A DNA stretch of 64,000 bases from Achatina immaculata (Eukaryota > Mollusca > Gastropoda > Stylommatophora > Achatinidae), in NCBI GenBank assembly GCA_009760885.1, contig CM019718.1:23571633-23635632 (forward strand), read 5' to 3'. Each line of letters begins with the position of its first letter. Within the stretch, counting starts at the first letter, position 1. Under the pieces are notes generated by a model. That model ran no database searches. It saw only the letters and a program-made list of their open reading frames with translations, and was not told where the DNA came from. This document shows positions 1-11,470 of the stretch, piece by piece. The translations under genes were made by a program, and so were the position numbers.

Positions 1-127
1 TCAGGTTTTCAGTATCACTGTAGAGCTTCTCTCGTAAGGGGGTTAGGGGTGGTGGGGGTGGGTCTGACCAGGTCCTTTGCTTGAGTGAGTTGTGTAGCTG
101 GCAACTATGGAGGATGTGAAGCGGTGT

Positions 128-415
128 CTGCTGTTCTTTGCTGCAGACACGTAGGTCTGTTGCTCTTTGCTGCAGACACGTAGGTCTGCTGCTCTTTGCT
201 GCAGACACGTAAGTCTGTTGCTCTTTGCGGCAGACACGTAGGTCTGTTGCTCTTTGCTGCAGACACATAGGTATGTTGCTCTTTGCTGCAGACACGTAGG
301 TCTGTTGCTCTTTGCTGCAGACACATGGCTCTGTTGCTCTTTGCTGCAGACACGTAGGTCTGGTGCTCTTTGCTGCAGACACGTAGGTCTGCTTCTCTTT
401 GCTGCACACAAGTAG
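128..415. repeat. 29-bp minisatellite, about 10 copies
   Basis: The unit is 29 bp and contains the key stretch ctttgctgcagacacgtagg. Because 29 is not a multiple of three, the array reads through successive frames and gives Cys/Gln-rich open frames on the minus strand. These are repeat translations, not genes. Confidence 0.95.
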
Positions 416-549
416 GTCTCTTGGGTCAGTGTTCAGCTTCTAGCATAAACCAGCCTTCAGTGTCCTTTTCTCAGATTCACTTGGTCGTTACTTTAGAGCT
501 TGTCCTCATCCATCATCTGATCTTGCTGTCGGGTTTTGTTTTATCCATT

Positions 550-1478
550 TGTATTTATAAATGTCAGAACCCTTATGAAAATGACAATCCTTTTCTTATT
601 AGAACTGACCTAAAGCAAGGCGATATATTATCCCCATTACTGTTCAACCTAGTACAGGAAAAGATCATCAGAAAAATGAAAGAAGAAAGCAGTACGCAAG
701 AACAAGCTAAAATACCAGGATACACTGGCGACATCGACCTGCTGGGAGAAACTATGCAAGAAATCACCAATACCTGCATACATATGAGAGATGTGTACTA
801 AAAGTGGGCTTGACCATTAACCAAAATAAGAGAGTATATGAAGATATCAAGAGATCAGGAGTGGAATGATCCAGATCATCACTTATATGATATTATTTAT
901 TCTGCCCCTGGTTTCATACTTTTTGGAGATATGATCATTAGGAAACCAGAAACATATGTCAGGAAAAACTTTCAACAGATGCAGAAAGGGAATAAAATAT
1001 ACGTTGCTTTGCAACACCTGTTAAAATCCAAAACCAGACGTCATATATGGACCAGAAACGTGGAATACAACAAATAAAGATGAGAAATAATTACAGGTCT
1101 TTGAGAACAAGATCCTAAGAAGAATCTTTGAGCCCATAAAGAACACAAAGAGTGGAGAACGGAGAGCTAAAAATAACACTGAACTGAACAGCTTATTTAA
1201 ATCCCAACGAATTATAAATGTCTTGAAACTGAACAGATTATGCTGGCTGGGCCATGTAGAAAGAATGGAAGAGAACAGACAAACGAAAATTATGTATGCA
1301 GAAGAGATGTGGGAAACAAGACCACGGTGTAGACCAAGACAGAGATGGAAAGACAACATAGAAGAGGATGTAAAGGAAATTGGCGTCACAAACTGGAGAG
1401 AGAAGATTAGGAGCAGAGAGGAATGGAGGCGAACTTTCTCTATAGCAGTGACCCTTAATGGCTCAAGAAGAAGAAGAA
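550..1478 (+). pseudogene. LINE G relic: reverse transcriptase palm and C-terminus
   Basis: This is a decayed non-LTR retrotransposon. Around 598-655 the frame reads as an RT fingers/palm block (LKQGDILSPLLFNLV), followed near 720-740 by a YADD-box equivalent that now reads GYTGDIDLLG, so one catalytic Asp is lost. Stops and frame changes follow. Around 1098 a block like ENKILRRIF appears. From 1223 to about 1440 there is the usual C-terminal tail: LCWLGHVERM, then RPRQRWKDNIEEDVKEIG and NWREKIRSREEWRR. The copy ends in a short (GAA)n tail near 1464-1481. The 5' half (endonuclease) is absent, which fits 5' truncation. Assignment to LINE is secure from motif order. The clade (RTE/Jockey-like) is not resolved. 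Confidence 0.88.
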
Positions 1479-1481
1479 GAA

Positions 1482-1878
1482 GTCTTTTTAATTACCTTTA
1501 CTGTGTTGTTTTTTTTCTTCATACGTTGAGCTTCTATCGATTTATTGCAGCCTTCCTTCTCTTTCTGCCACTCTTGTCTCTTAATTTCCAGATGTTAACT
1601 CCGCGTGCAAGTGATAGGGCTTCTGTCATGTTGTCCTTTAATCTTTTGGTGCCTCAGTGTCTGAATGGCGGTCTGTGAGCCTGTGAAAAGTACATGTTGC
1701 TTCTCAGCGTTGTTCTGTTATTTTCATGGCTGCTGTCTTGATTGCTTCCCTGTATTGATAACACGTGCGACTTTACAACCTACAACAGAACGACTCAAAC
1801 GCTTCCACTTGGATGCTCTCAGTCGTTACATAATCTGTGGCAATGGTGGATATTGTTGGTTTGTACGGCGTGTATAAC
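1482..1878. other. No recognisable gene
   Basis: T-rich sequence between two LINE relics. I see no domain-like frame, repeat or RNA gene here. Confidence 0.5.
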
Positions 1879-2296
1879 GTTCTGGGCAAATCTCTCTCTC
1901 TCTCTCGCTCTCTCTGTCTCTCGCTCTCTCTGTCTCTCCCCGAACCTTAAGTGCACAGGGCACATGCTGCTCCCGAACCTTAAGTGCCCAGGGCACATGG
2001 GGCTTCCGCAAGGGTTTTCAACAAACGCCTGTCCTTTGCCTTTTTTTCTGCTCTTGCCCAGGTGAGCCCTCTATTGCTCAACATATCTGTTGTTCTTCTC
2101 CATGTCTCTTTTGGTCTACCCTTACTTCTGTTCCCCTGTGGTGTCCATCTTAGTGCTATTTTTTGGTAGTGAGCTGTCAGTCATTCGGAGCACATGTCCC
2201 AACCATCGCCAGCGTCTTTCCTCAATAATTGCTGTCAGTGGTTTCATTTGCATTTCTGCCAACAAGATGTTATTTCTTATGGTGTTCTGGGCAAAT
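1879..2296 (-). pseudogene. LINE F 3' end with 13-bp target-site duplication
   Basis: On the minus strand this encodes the C-terminal end of a LINE protein: ERRWRWLGHVLRMTDSSLPK, then degenerate sequence. The 3' end on the left runs into a (GA)n-type tail (1892-1930, seen as CT on the plus strand). The flanks carry a perfect direct repeat gttctgggcaaat at 1879-1891 and 2284-2296, so the inserted piece is 1892-2283 (392 bp). A second copy of the same family lies at about 35285-35620. The LINE protein tail is established knowledge by motif; the TSD is seen directly. Confidence 0.85.
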
Positions 2297-2329
2297 ATAG
2301 CACACAATTATTTGCATGATAAAATGCAT

Positions 2330-2460
2330 TCATGAAACAAGTCAGACGAATTCATGAAATAAAACAGAGAATTCATGGCATATAAGACAGCTGAGTTCAT
2401 GAAATAAGACAGAATAATTCATGAAATAAGACAACGTAGGCGAATTCTTTAAATAACGCA
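2330..2460. repeat. Degenerate ~24-bp repeat (aattcatgaaataagac)
   Basis: Four or five imperfect copies of a unit containing attcatgaaataagacag are visible. The array is short and diverged. Confidence 0.7.
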
Positions 2461-2547
2461 TAGGCAGGAAGATGTTTATTTGTGAAAAGAAAACCGCCAT
2501 GTTACTAGTCGTTACCATAATGTAAAAGCTAATACGTCTTGAATATA

Positions 2548-3010
2548 TTACTCAGAGTGACAGATAATAAGAAAACTACACTATTTATCTGATATTTCCC
2601 CCAACAACCTAAGCGATAGATAATAAGAAAATGACACTATTTATCTGACATTTCCCCCCGAACATTCTGAGTGATAGATAATAAGAAAATGACACTATTT
2701 ATCTGACATTTTCCCCCCACATTCTAAATGATAGATAATAAGAAAATGACACTATTTATCTGATATTTTCCCCCCACATTCTAAATGATAGATAATAAGA
2801 AAATGACACTATTTATCTGACATTTTCCCCCCACATTCTAAATGATAGATAATAAGAAAATGACACTATTTATCTGACATTTTCCCCCCACATTCTAAAT
2901 GATAGATAATAAGAAAATGACACTATTTATCTGACATTTTCCCCCCACATTCTAAATGATAGATAATAAGAAAATGACACTATTTATCTGACATTTTCCC
3001 CCAACATTCT
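2548..3010. repeat. 57-bp minisatellite, about 8 copies
   Basis: The unit contains gatagataataagaaaatg followed by acactatttatctgac and a run of C. Central copies are nearly identical and outer copies diverge, the usual pattern of array expansion from the middle. Confidence 0.95.
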
Positions 3011-3424
3011 ACGAAAGAGGAAAGGAAATTCCAAAACTTTAGAACGGACGGAGATTCACAGAGCGAAAAACCGGGCGACCTAACGCGCGGAGAGTATGTG
3101 TTATGGCAGTATGAATGCTGTGACAATTATGTGAATACTGTATTAAAAAAAACAAAACATGTTGCCATCATATTTTTGTTTAGTCTTACACCAGCCCATG
3201 CATGTGATTTGGACCGTCTTCTGCGGCGTTTACACATTTCCAAGGCGTAAACAAACCCCTCAGACAATTACGACGGCTATTCGACCTTGAACTTTGTCTA
3301 CACCAATTACAGCTATAGTTTACCATGACAGACAGCGAAGGTCTCCATCGCTAGTTAATTCCCCCCCCCCCCCCACCCCCTCCATCTGGCTGCGTGTTTG
3401 TCTGTATTATTATACATGTATGGA
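3011..3424. other. No gene seen; contains poly-C tract
   Basis: Mostly unique sequence with a run of C broken by one A at about 3361-3380. No coding or RNA feature is recognised. Confidence 0.5.
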
Positions 3425-3805
3425 TGAAGACGCCCGATAAGGCAATCAGCGACCCATAGCTGATATGCCAGCGTCAGGGTTAGCGACCCATAGCTGATAT
3501 GCCAGCGTCAGGGTCAGCGACCCATAGCTGATATGCCAGCGTCAGGGTTAGCCACCCATAGCTGACCAAGACCCTGTCCCACCTCTCCGTGGTACCCCCA
3601 GTAACAGGCATAGCCTGGCTAACGGGGCAGGGATCGCCATAGTCCCCATGGTGATGGAGTCTGCTAAAGAAGCATTGCACACCTCCTGCTCTTTATCTGT
3701 ACTCCATGACTGAAAAAGTAGCCGCCATAACCCGCTCCCACGCCGATACGATGCTGTGCCTCAACACCTCTACAGCATCGGCTGCAAAGAACAACAGCTC
3801 GCAGT
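3425..3805 (+). repeat. SINE-like dispersed repeat S1, copy 1
   Basis: This is a member of a dispersed family seen five times in the window. Shared landmarks in order are gcgacccatagctgatatgcc, a block around taacaggcatagcctggcta, cagggatcgc, ccatggtgatgga, gactgaaaaagtagccgcc and a cagcatcggctgcaaagaac block near the end. In this copy the first block is tandemly repeated four times with a 34-bp period (starts near 3448, 3482, 3516, 3550). No clear pol III box pair or coding capacity is seen, so the class (SINE or LINE 3' end) is unresolved. Confidence 0.8.
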
Positions 3806-4480
3806 TACAGGGAGTTCGTACAAGTACATGTGTGTTTTCCCACCTTTTCTTTGTTTCTCATCTGAATTCAGTTCATTTCACTCCAGTTGTTTTCAGGGGG
3901 CTAGTCTTCGGTTCTCCGTCACGTGTGTAGCAATCACTGATTCCCTGTAGGAAAACAATATGTGTTTGCCCTCCTTGTAGCAATTTCACAAGGACTACTT
4001 CTTGATGCCCGTAGAAATTTCGAGGATCATTGTCACTTTCCACACTGTGATGGCCGCAGACACTGGGTAAACACGCGAGAGACTGGGAAGAGATAGACTA
4101 GTCTTTGTGTAAACAGGAAGAGAAAACAAGGAACAGACTAAAACAACAGTGGCCAGTTGCTACAGCAGCAGTGTTTGCAGGATGTAGTAAATAAACACTG
4201 CAGGGCAAAGTCTTGGGCGATGAACCCACGGCAGTTCACGGGAGCGTGACTGGGGATACCGACACAAGATACGGGGGGTGGGGGTGGGGATAAAAAGGGG
4301 GAGTTGTGGTTTTGGCCCTGGCGTGAGGAAGATGGGTGTGGTTGAACCTTGGAAAGTATGTCTGTAATCGTTGGAAGGTCTTGGGTGTCTGGAGTCATCA
4401 GTCTTGTCATGATGGTCTTGATCAGTTCTGTGAGCTGTTCAGTATATTACGGTCAGGATGGAATTTAACGTCTTCATCTT
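3806..4480. other. No recognisable gene
   Basis: Apparently unique sequence. Short open frames show no recognisable domain or composition. Confidence 0.5.
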
Positions 4481-4575
4481 TACCTCCCTAACCTGTCTTG
4501 GTTGATTTGACTCTGAATGTTCATCTGTATCTCCCCAACCTGTCTTGGTTGATTCGACTCTGAATGTTCATCTGC
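4481..4575. repeat. 47-bp direct duplication
   Basis: Two copies of a block containing aacctgtcttggttgatt begin at 4490 and 4537, with one or two substitutions. Confidence 0.85.
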
Positions 4576-4604
4576 AGAAACGTTTGTCCATGTGTGTTGT
4601 TCGT

Positions 4605-4745
4605 CTTACATCATCATCATCATCATCATCAGGTGCCGTGTCGACTGGCCGATGCTTCATGCAGGCCATCAGCTCATTTGGTGATCTCCTCTCACACCAT
4701 CCCGTCAGATTGTCCAGTAACATTTCTCTTGGTGTTACAAGAGAA
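4605..4745 (-). pseudogene. LINE C 3' end with (GAT)n tail
   Basis: This matches the last ~140 bp of the longer LINE C copy at 7355-7930: ggtgccgtgtcgactggc, then caggccatcagctca and ggtgatctcctctcacacca. The left border is (ATC)n, which is a (GAT)n tail on the element strand. Only the non-coding 3' end is present, so it is a heavily 5'-truncated insertion. Confidence 0.8.
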
Positions 4746-4749
4746 CACA

Positions 4750-5440
4750 AGCAACATTGTACTAAATCTTCATCTCGACCAGTACGAGTATATAAAACCT
4801 TTCCTTACAAGTTACATGCTTCAGGAGACGAATGACCTCCCTCCCTCACCCTTTTAACACAGTTAAAAACAAAATTTCCAAAAACTGAGTCATATCTACC
4901 CGACTTTCAAGACTGAATATTTTTATATAAAAAATATTACACACCATTCCGGATTCCACATTTATCTGTGGAAAAAAATTATCTGTCATTGAGCTATGAA
5001 GAGTTTTGTTTTTTTTTAAATTTTAAGAAATAAAACAGAGTTTTATGTCAGCATAACAGGGTTTTCTTGACGTTACATTAATTTCTGTGTAAAAGTTACC
5101 TATCCTTAAAGATTCAGTATTACTTCAAAATTCTCAACTATCTTTTACTATTCAATACTTTTTCTTTAAAAATTCAGTATTCATGATTTCCCATCATTCA
5201 AGATTCAGCGCAAAAAAAAAAGATACATTTTTTTTTCAAGATTCAAAAGTTACTGATCCAAAGATTTAACATAACTTTTAAGATTCAATATTTATTTCTT
5301 GAAAAATGTTACCCGACTGCCAATATTCAGTTACACATTTACAGATTAAGTTTTCCTGCCCCTAAAGATTCAATACAAAAAAGCTGCTTGTTTCGGTTTG
5401 TTTTTTGTTTGTACACCGCATGATGCTGCTAGATAATTGT
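4750..5440. other. AT-rich stretch with degenerate gattcagtat motifs
   Basis: From about 5100 to 5390 short motifs such as aagattcagtatt recur at irregular spacing, interspersed with poly-A and poly-T runs. This may be a very old decayed array. No gene is seen. Confidence 0.5.
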
Positions 5441-5445
5441 ACCAC

Positions 5446-6278
5446 GGTGAGGTGGTGAGGTGGTAAGGTGGTGAGGTGGTAAGGTGGTGAGGTGGTGAGG
5501 TGGGGTGGTGATGAGATGGTGAGGTGGTAAGGTGGTACGGTGGTATGGTGGTGAGGTGGTAAGGTGGTGAGGTGGTAAGGTGGATAGGTGGTAAGGTGGT
5601 GAGGTGGTAAGGTGGTGAGGTGGTAAGGTGGATAGGTGGTAAGGTGGTGAGGTGGTAAGGTGGTGAGGTGGTGAGGTGGTAAGGTGGTTTGGTGGTAAGG
5701 TGGTGAGGTGGTAAGGTGGTGAGGTGATAAGGTGGTTAGGTGTTGAGGTGGTAAGGTGGTTAGGTGGTGAGGTGGTAAGGTGATGAGGTGTTGAGGTGGT
5801 AAGGTGGTGAGGTGGTAAGGTGGTGAGGTGGTAAGGTAGTAAGGTGGTGAGGTGGTAAGGTGGTTAGGTGGTGAGTGGTAGGGTGGTGAGGTGGTAAGGT
5901 GTGAGGTGGTACGGTGGTAAGGTGGTAAGATGGTGAGGTGGTAAGGTGGTAAGATGGTGAGGTGGTGAGGTGGTAAGGTGGTAAGATGGTGAGGTGGTGA
6001 GGTGGTAAGGTGGTGAGGTGGTAAGGTGGTGAGGTGGTAAGGTGGTACGGTGGTGAGGTGGTAAGGTGATAAGGTGGTGAGAAGGTGAGGTGGTAAGGTG
6101 ATGGGGTGGTAAGATGGTGAGGTGGTGAGGTGGTAAGGTGATAAGGTGGTGAGAAGGTGAGGTGGTAAGGTGGTGAAGTGGTAAGGTGGTACGGTGGTGA
6201 GGTTGTAAGGAGGTGAGGTGGTGAGGTGGTAGGATGGTAAGGTGGTGAGGTGGTAAGGTGGTGAGGAGGTGAGGGTCT
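5446..6278. repeat. ~830-bp G/T-rich minisatellite (ggtggtaaggtggtga)n
   Basis: The basic unit is 8 bp, ggtggtaa or ggtggtga, often as a 16-bp dimer. The plus strand is G/T/A-rich with almost no C for over 800 bases. Variants (ggtggtac, ggataggt, gagaaggt) are scattered, suggesting repeated slippage and unequal exchange. Confidence 0.97.
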
Positions 6279-6279
6279 G

Positions 6280-7350
6280 TAGATTAAAATCTACTTAGCC
6301 TTGGTGGAAGGACCACCTGGTTGATCATGGTGCCTTCCATGCCAAAAAGCATTTTTTTTTGTTAAGACGATGAAAACAACAGGCCGTGACCCTGTGGTAC
6401 TCCAAACCGGGTCCACCCGTAACGAGATGTGGACCATACCCCCGGCATTCAATGTGCAGGGCGGGCCTCAAGTTTCTCGTTTGTTCCAAAATAAACGATC
6501 AAAGTGTATATACTACAGAGCGCAGAACTACACTTTCATCTTAGCCAATGATATTCAAACATGTAGAAGAAAGAAATTCGGCAGATCTTCTCCCTGTCCA
6601 GTTTCTCTCTAAAGTTCAGATTTACTTCCATCACATTCTTGTGCGGTGTCAATCTCCCAAGCCTATTTCCGAAAATGTTCCATCACAAATATTTTTTTTA
6701 GTTTTATAAGGCGGGAGGGGGACATATTTTGATAGTCAACTCCGGGTATGTAGCAGCATAATATTGCTGGGGTTATTTCCCTTGTTTGACTGAGCTTATC
6801 TCCCCTGACTGGAAACGTTCCGGAGGGCCTGTAGTGGAAACTCAAGGGCATGAAAATTGTAAGAGGTGAGTGTCTTGAGTTTTTGTTGGTGAGGTACTTA
6901 AGATAAGACTCGGGTCCTGGCTCTTCGATAGTGCGACTGTCTGTTAGAAAATGACTTAACACCATAAATCATGACTGAAGAGAGACAAGGGAATGTCTCC
7001 ATGTTTGCCATCCTGTGACTGAATCACTGATCTTAAGTCTTGTGTTGCCTGTGTATTTGTATCTATTCCATCAGTAATCTGAGCTACCATCACTAACGTC
7101 ACTCTCAGATCCATCATCATCATCATCTTGTTCGCCATTAAATACTGTTTGAATCGTCCAATGAAGTGTTGAGACTCCTGTAGTTTGTACCACTCTGGAC
7201 TTGCAGAACCTTGTTACCTTCGCAGTATTATCACCCTACAGTCGTTTTTTGCCGTACGTCCAAGCAGTACTATCTGATGTTGTCATACTGTCTTCGTCAG
7301 CTGATGCTACAAAACCATGACACGAAAAATGGCAAGTAAACGGTTAATGA
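6280..7350. other. No recognisable gene
   Basis: Unique-looking sequence with a small (ATC)n tract near 7110-7128. Open frames of 60-100 codons on either strand show no recognisable domain. Confidence 0.45.
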
Positions 7351-7354
7351 CCCC

Positions 7355-7930
7355 CTCATCACCATCATTAGGTGCCGTGCCGACTGGCGTTGGCTATTAT
7401 GCTTCTCCAGAGTACATGATCCTTTATGCAGGCCATTAGCTCAGTTGGTGATCTCCTCTCACACCATCTCATCAGACTGTCCAGTATCATTTCTCTTGGT
7501 CATCCCCTGGCTCTTATTCCCTCAATGTTGTTATAATATTTTCAATGCCCCCTCTTCTCACTGCATGTCCTATGAAAGTACATTGTCTCTCTCTTATCTT
7601 TTTGACAAGGTTTTTTTGTCTCTCCAGCTCTTCTCATACATTCTTCATTAGTTATTTTTGCTGTCCAGGGGATTCGCAACATTCTTCTAATAAACCACAT
7701 TTCTGCTGCTTCCAATGACTTTTGTGCAGACCTGCCTATTGTCCATGATTCACTTCCATATAACAAGATAGGTTCAATATAGCATTTTAGAACTCGTTTT
7801 CTAACATTCATTGATAAGGATGTGTTGGTTAATATGTTTCTCATTCTCTGAAATGCAGTCTTTGCTTGGCCTATTCTGCTCCTAATTTCTGTTAATGACA
7901 CTCTGGCTGAGAATCTATTAAATCTTTCAA
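7355..7930 (-). pseudogene. LINE C relic: reverse transcriptase C-terminal region
   Basis: On the minus strand a 119-codon frame (7542-7901) carries the post-palm region of a non-LTR RT: RIGQAKTAFQRMRNIL, then VLKCYIEPILLYGSESWTI, then AAEMWFIRRMLRIPWTAK. This is the thumb/C-terminal signature common to invertebrate LINEs. The 3' end lies to the left and terminates near 7360 in a degenerate (ATC) tract. RT catalytic motifs are upstream of the truncation and missing. Relatives are at 4605-4745 and 18745-19015. Confidence 0.9.
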
Positions 7931-7946
7931 AACTGGCTTTTCCGAA

Positions 7947-7948
<2 letters not shown>

Positions 7949-7981
<33 letters not shown>
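7949..7981. repeat. (GA)n microsatellite
   Basis: About 16 uninterrupted GA units, just upstream of the 5'-truncated end of the LINE C copy. Confidence 0.95.
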
Positions 7982-7984
<3 letters not shown>

Positions 7985-8232
7985 TGTTTCTGATTTCTTT
8001 ATATCATAGAACAAACTGTGAACATTCAGAAGTGTCTGTCGCTGCAGAAAATGAGTTCAGGTTGGCAAGGAAAAAATCCGAATGAAACATTTGACAAAAA
8101 ATTAAGTAGACTTTAAAAAAAAATTATGAGGACCTTGTGGTCGAAATGTTTACTGTATGAACACTGTAGTCAAGGAAACTGGAAACCGCATAACGATTAA
8201 ACAGCTAGTTGGTATGTGGTGTGTGAGAGAGA

Positions 8233-8234
8233 AT

Positions 8235-8267
<33 letters not shown>

Positions 8268-8268
8268 C
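8233..8268. repeat. (GA)n microsatellite
   Basis: A GA-rich tract that grades into a purine-rich region up to the 33-bp array. Confidence 0.9.
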
Positions 8269-8354
8269 AAGCAAGCGAAGTGAGAAAGTGAGAGAAGGTG
8301 AGTAAGTAAGACAAAAAGCGAGTAGGATAGTGAAAGAATGAGCGAGAGAGTGAG

Positions 8355-8655
8355 TTAGTGAGAGTGGCAAAAAAAGGAGTTTAGACACTGAGTGAGAGTG
8401 GCAAAAAAGGAGTTTAGACATTGAGTGAGAGGGGCAAAAAAGGAGTCTAGACATTGAGTGGGAGTGGCAAATAGGAGTTTAGACATTGAGTGGGAGTGGC
8501 AAATAGGATTTTAGACATTGAGTGGGAGTGGCAAATAGGAGTTTAGACATTGAGTGGGAGTGGCAAATAGGAGTTTAGACATTGAGTGGGAGTGGCAAAT
8601 AGGAGTTTAGACATTGAGTGGGAGTGGCAAATCGGAGTTTAGACAGTAAGTGATT
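8355..8655. repeat. 33-bp minisatellite, about 9 copies
   Basis: The unit contains tttagacattgagtgggagt followed by ggcaaatagga. The first copies read gcaaaaaagga, so two variants are ordered along the array. Confidence 0.95.
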
Positions 8656-8659
8656 AGAT

Positions 8660-9240
8660 GGAGTGGGAGTAAGAGAAACACAGGAAGAATGATAGATTAC
8701 GTAGAAATGTAGAGCAACATTAGATAAAAAAAAACAAGAGGAAATGTGTGGTAATGGAAAGAACAAAACAGAATAAAAACAAATAAAGACTGAGTGGAAC
8801 AGAAAGAGATTTGAAGAGGCTAAAAAATAAGAAAGATGGCGAGAGATGGAACTCCTACAGACAGACAAAGAATCCGCATCGCTTGGGAAAGTGTAATGCT
8901 ATGAAGTCTGGGATACATCAGGTCACCGCGACTGGACACGCGTGTCTTTTTATACGTAATCTCCAAGAGGAAAGGTCTTTGAAATCTGCACGCCTTCTTC
9001 TGTTAGTGCGTGTTTTTCAGATATTTGTCTGTCTGCCAGAGCAAGACATGCCTTATATTATGGTTTTGTTGTTGCTATTGTTGTTTTTGAAACACTTCTC
9101 TTAAAGAATATATTTGTTTGTACAGTGCAACGGCAGTACGCTGATTAGAAACATATACAGACACACACAGAGGTCATCAGGCAGATATATTTGACAAACA
9201 TACTCATGGACAGACATGTAGCAGACTGACGGATGGACGG
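8660..9240. other. No recognisable gene
   Basis: A/G-rich then unique sequence. No domain-bearing frame or RNA gene is recognised. Confidence 0.45.
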
Positions 9241-9353
9241 ACAAATACATCAGACATTTGGACGAACAGACAGACAGATAGACAGACAGACAGGCAGGCA
9301 TGCAGACAGACAGACAGGCAGGCATGCAGATAGATAGATAGATAGATAGATAG
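9241..9353. repeat. (GACA)n/(GATA)n compound microsatellite
   Basis: GACA and GGCA tetranucleotides followed by seven GATA units near 9327-9354. The Cys/Leu/Ser-rich frame opposite is a repeat translation. Confidence 0.95.
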
Positions 9354-9379
9354 ATCCATTCAATCACGCATACATACAT

Positions 9380-10420
9380 ACATACATATATCTCACAGCC
9401 GGGATATACAAATTATAGTTGAAACTTATCTATAACTGTTACGTGGATACAAAGTTCAACTCCCGCACACGAAAGAAAAAGTGGCACGCTTTTGAGAACG
9501 TTATACTCTTTTTAGTAACCACTGAAAAAAAAAAAGGCTGATCCTCTAAGACATAACATTTCAGAACTGGACAAGAGCTACGAAGAACCAGATGGATGCA
9601 AGCTGAGTTAGTGATGTGCATCCAGATTTATATGACAAATATAAAAGGGAGAATCGGCCTCGTTTCTAATATATGGATTGTATCATCGCAAAGGGATGCA
9701 TCCGGTATGCAAATATTATAGATCCAGCCGGCCACGGAATGCGATGACAGGTCAATAAATCAAATCAGATATGCATATATTCTTCACTTGAAAGGAATTG
9801 GACAAAAAAAAATCAGAATTTTCCAAAACATGGATGTAAGACGTGTCATTAAAGTACACATTTCCTGTAGGAAGAGGTCTATGTAAGGGAAGAAACCTAA
9901 AGGACACCTCATTTGAGGGGTTTGAGGGGGGGGGGGGGGGTTCCAATGAAACGATATTTGCAGGGTTTTCTATACAAGTTCTGCAGACAGAGATGAAATT
10001 AGGTTGTCTGGTGGGTCACTGTGAAAACTCGTCTGTAAAGCTTTTCACGCGTTACGTTCTTAACTTTCGCCCCATCTAGGTCTTGGGAACACATTTACAT
10101 TGTTGCCTTTGTTTCAGCTGCTGACATGTCTTCAGAGAAAATAGTGTCTTCATGCACGGGAGGACCTGGGGAGTGATTGGTAGAGACTGATTCCCATGGC
10201 TTGTTCATCAACTGTTGCAACACTACAAGAGTAACTCTGTGAATCAGCTGTGTCAGAAGAATGCTGTACAAGGGAATTATGAGTGCAATTTTACTGTGAA
10301 GAAGCTAGGCTTTCATATTTACCAACAACACCTTTTTCTGCAACAATCACGTGCAACACATTGAAGTAGTGGCCAGAAAGCCGTATTGTTAACGAATGAA
10401 ACTCTAAGACAAGAACCTGT
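9380..10420. other. No recognisable gene; poly-G tract at 9927-9940
   Basis: Unique-looking sequence with a long G run near 9927. No recognisable protein domain or element end is visible. Confidence 0.45.
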
Positions 10421-10424
10421 GAAC

Positions 10425-10710
10425 CTACAAATCATATCTAGGAAATGAAGGTTGATTGGCCACACTCTGAGAAAATCCGACACCAGCATAGCAAGACAGA
10501 CATTGACATGGAATCGTCAAGGAAATAAAAAAACGAGGAAGACCTAGACTTACTTGAAGAAGACAATTTATGACATTGCTCAGAGAAAAGGGATACACAT
10601 GGAAGGAAGCAGAGAATAATTTCAAGAACAGGGATGACTGGAGAGCCTTTATCCGTGGCTTATGCTCTCAAGGGGGTGAAAGGCGATGAGGATGATGGTA
10701 ATGATTACGA
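10425..10710 (+). pseudogene. LINE D C-terminal end
   Basis: The plus-strand translation with small frame corrections gives the end of a LINE protein: WIGHTLRK, then RGRPRLTWRRTIYDI, then a GYTWKEAEN block, RDDWRAFIRGLCS, and a short GAT-containing tail near 10685-10700. This GHxLRK, RGRPR..WRR, DRxxWR order is typical of the last ~80 residues of RTE-like retrotransposon proteins. At least one in-frame stop (ggaaataaaa, near 10520) breaks it. Confidence 0.82.
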
Positions 10711-10724
10711 CTTAAGGGGTTGAT

Positions 10725-11470
10725 AAAGGTGAAGAATATGTCTAAAAGGAGTTACTAAATAGAAAGAATGAGAAAAAGAGTTGATAAAAATAAAGAATGC
10801 GTGAGAGAGAAATATGAGTTGATAAAGAAAAGGAATGAGTGAAAGAGAAATATGACTTGATAAAGAGAAGGAATGAATGGAAGAGAAATATGAGCTGATA
10901 AGGAGAAAGAATGCGTGAAAGAGAAATATGAGTTGATAAAGAGAAGGAATGAGTAAAAGAGAAATATGAGTTGATAAAGCGAAGGAATGAATGGATGAGA
11001 AAGTTGTAATGATAAAAGAAAAGAATGAGTGGAAGAGAAATATAATTTGATAAAGAGAAGGAATGAGTGGAAGAGAAAGATATGTTGATAGAGAATGAGT
11101 GGAAGAGAAAGATATATTGATAGAGAATGAGTAGAAGAGAAAGATATGTTGATAGAGAATGAGTGGAAGAGAAAGATATGTTGATAGAGAATGAGTGGAA
11201 GAGAAAGATATGTTGATAGAGAATGAGTGGAAGAGAAAGATATGTTGATAGAGAATGAGTGGAAGAGAAAGATATGTTGATAAAGAATGAGTGGAAGAGA
11301 AAGATATGTTGATAGAGAATGAGTGGAAGAGAAAGATATGTTGATAGAGAATGAGTGGAAGAGAAAGATATGTTGATAGAGAATGAGCGGAAGAGAAAGA
11401 TATGTTGATAGAGAATGAGTGGAAGAGAAAGATATGTTGATAGAGAATGAGTGGAAGAGGAAAAGTTATT
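10725..11470. repeat. AG-rich minisatellite; 38-44-bp units then 32-bp units
   Basis: The left part (10725-11050) has longer degenerate units around agttgataaagagaaggaat. The right part (11070-11460) has about 12 regular 32-bp units around atgttgatagagaatgagtg. A 284-codon minus-strand frame spans it because three units make 96 bp. It encodes only a Leu/Ser/Phe-rich 32-residue repeat and is not considered a gene. Confidence 0.93.

Noticed and set aside
9101..9379. Cys-rich minus frame resembling a small secreted peptide
   Set aside because: The Cys/Leu/Ser pattern is the translation of (TGTC)n/(TGCC)n tetranucleotides.
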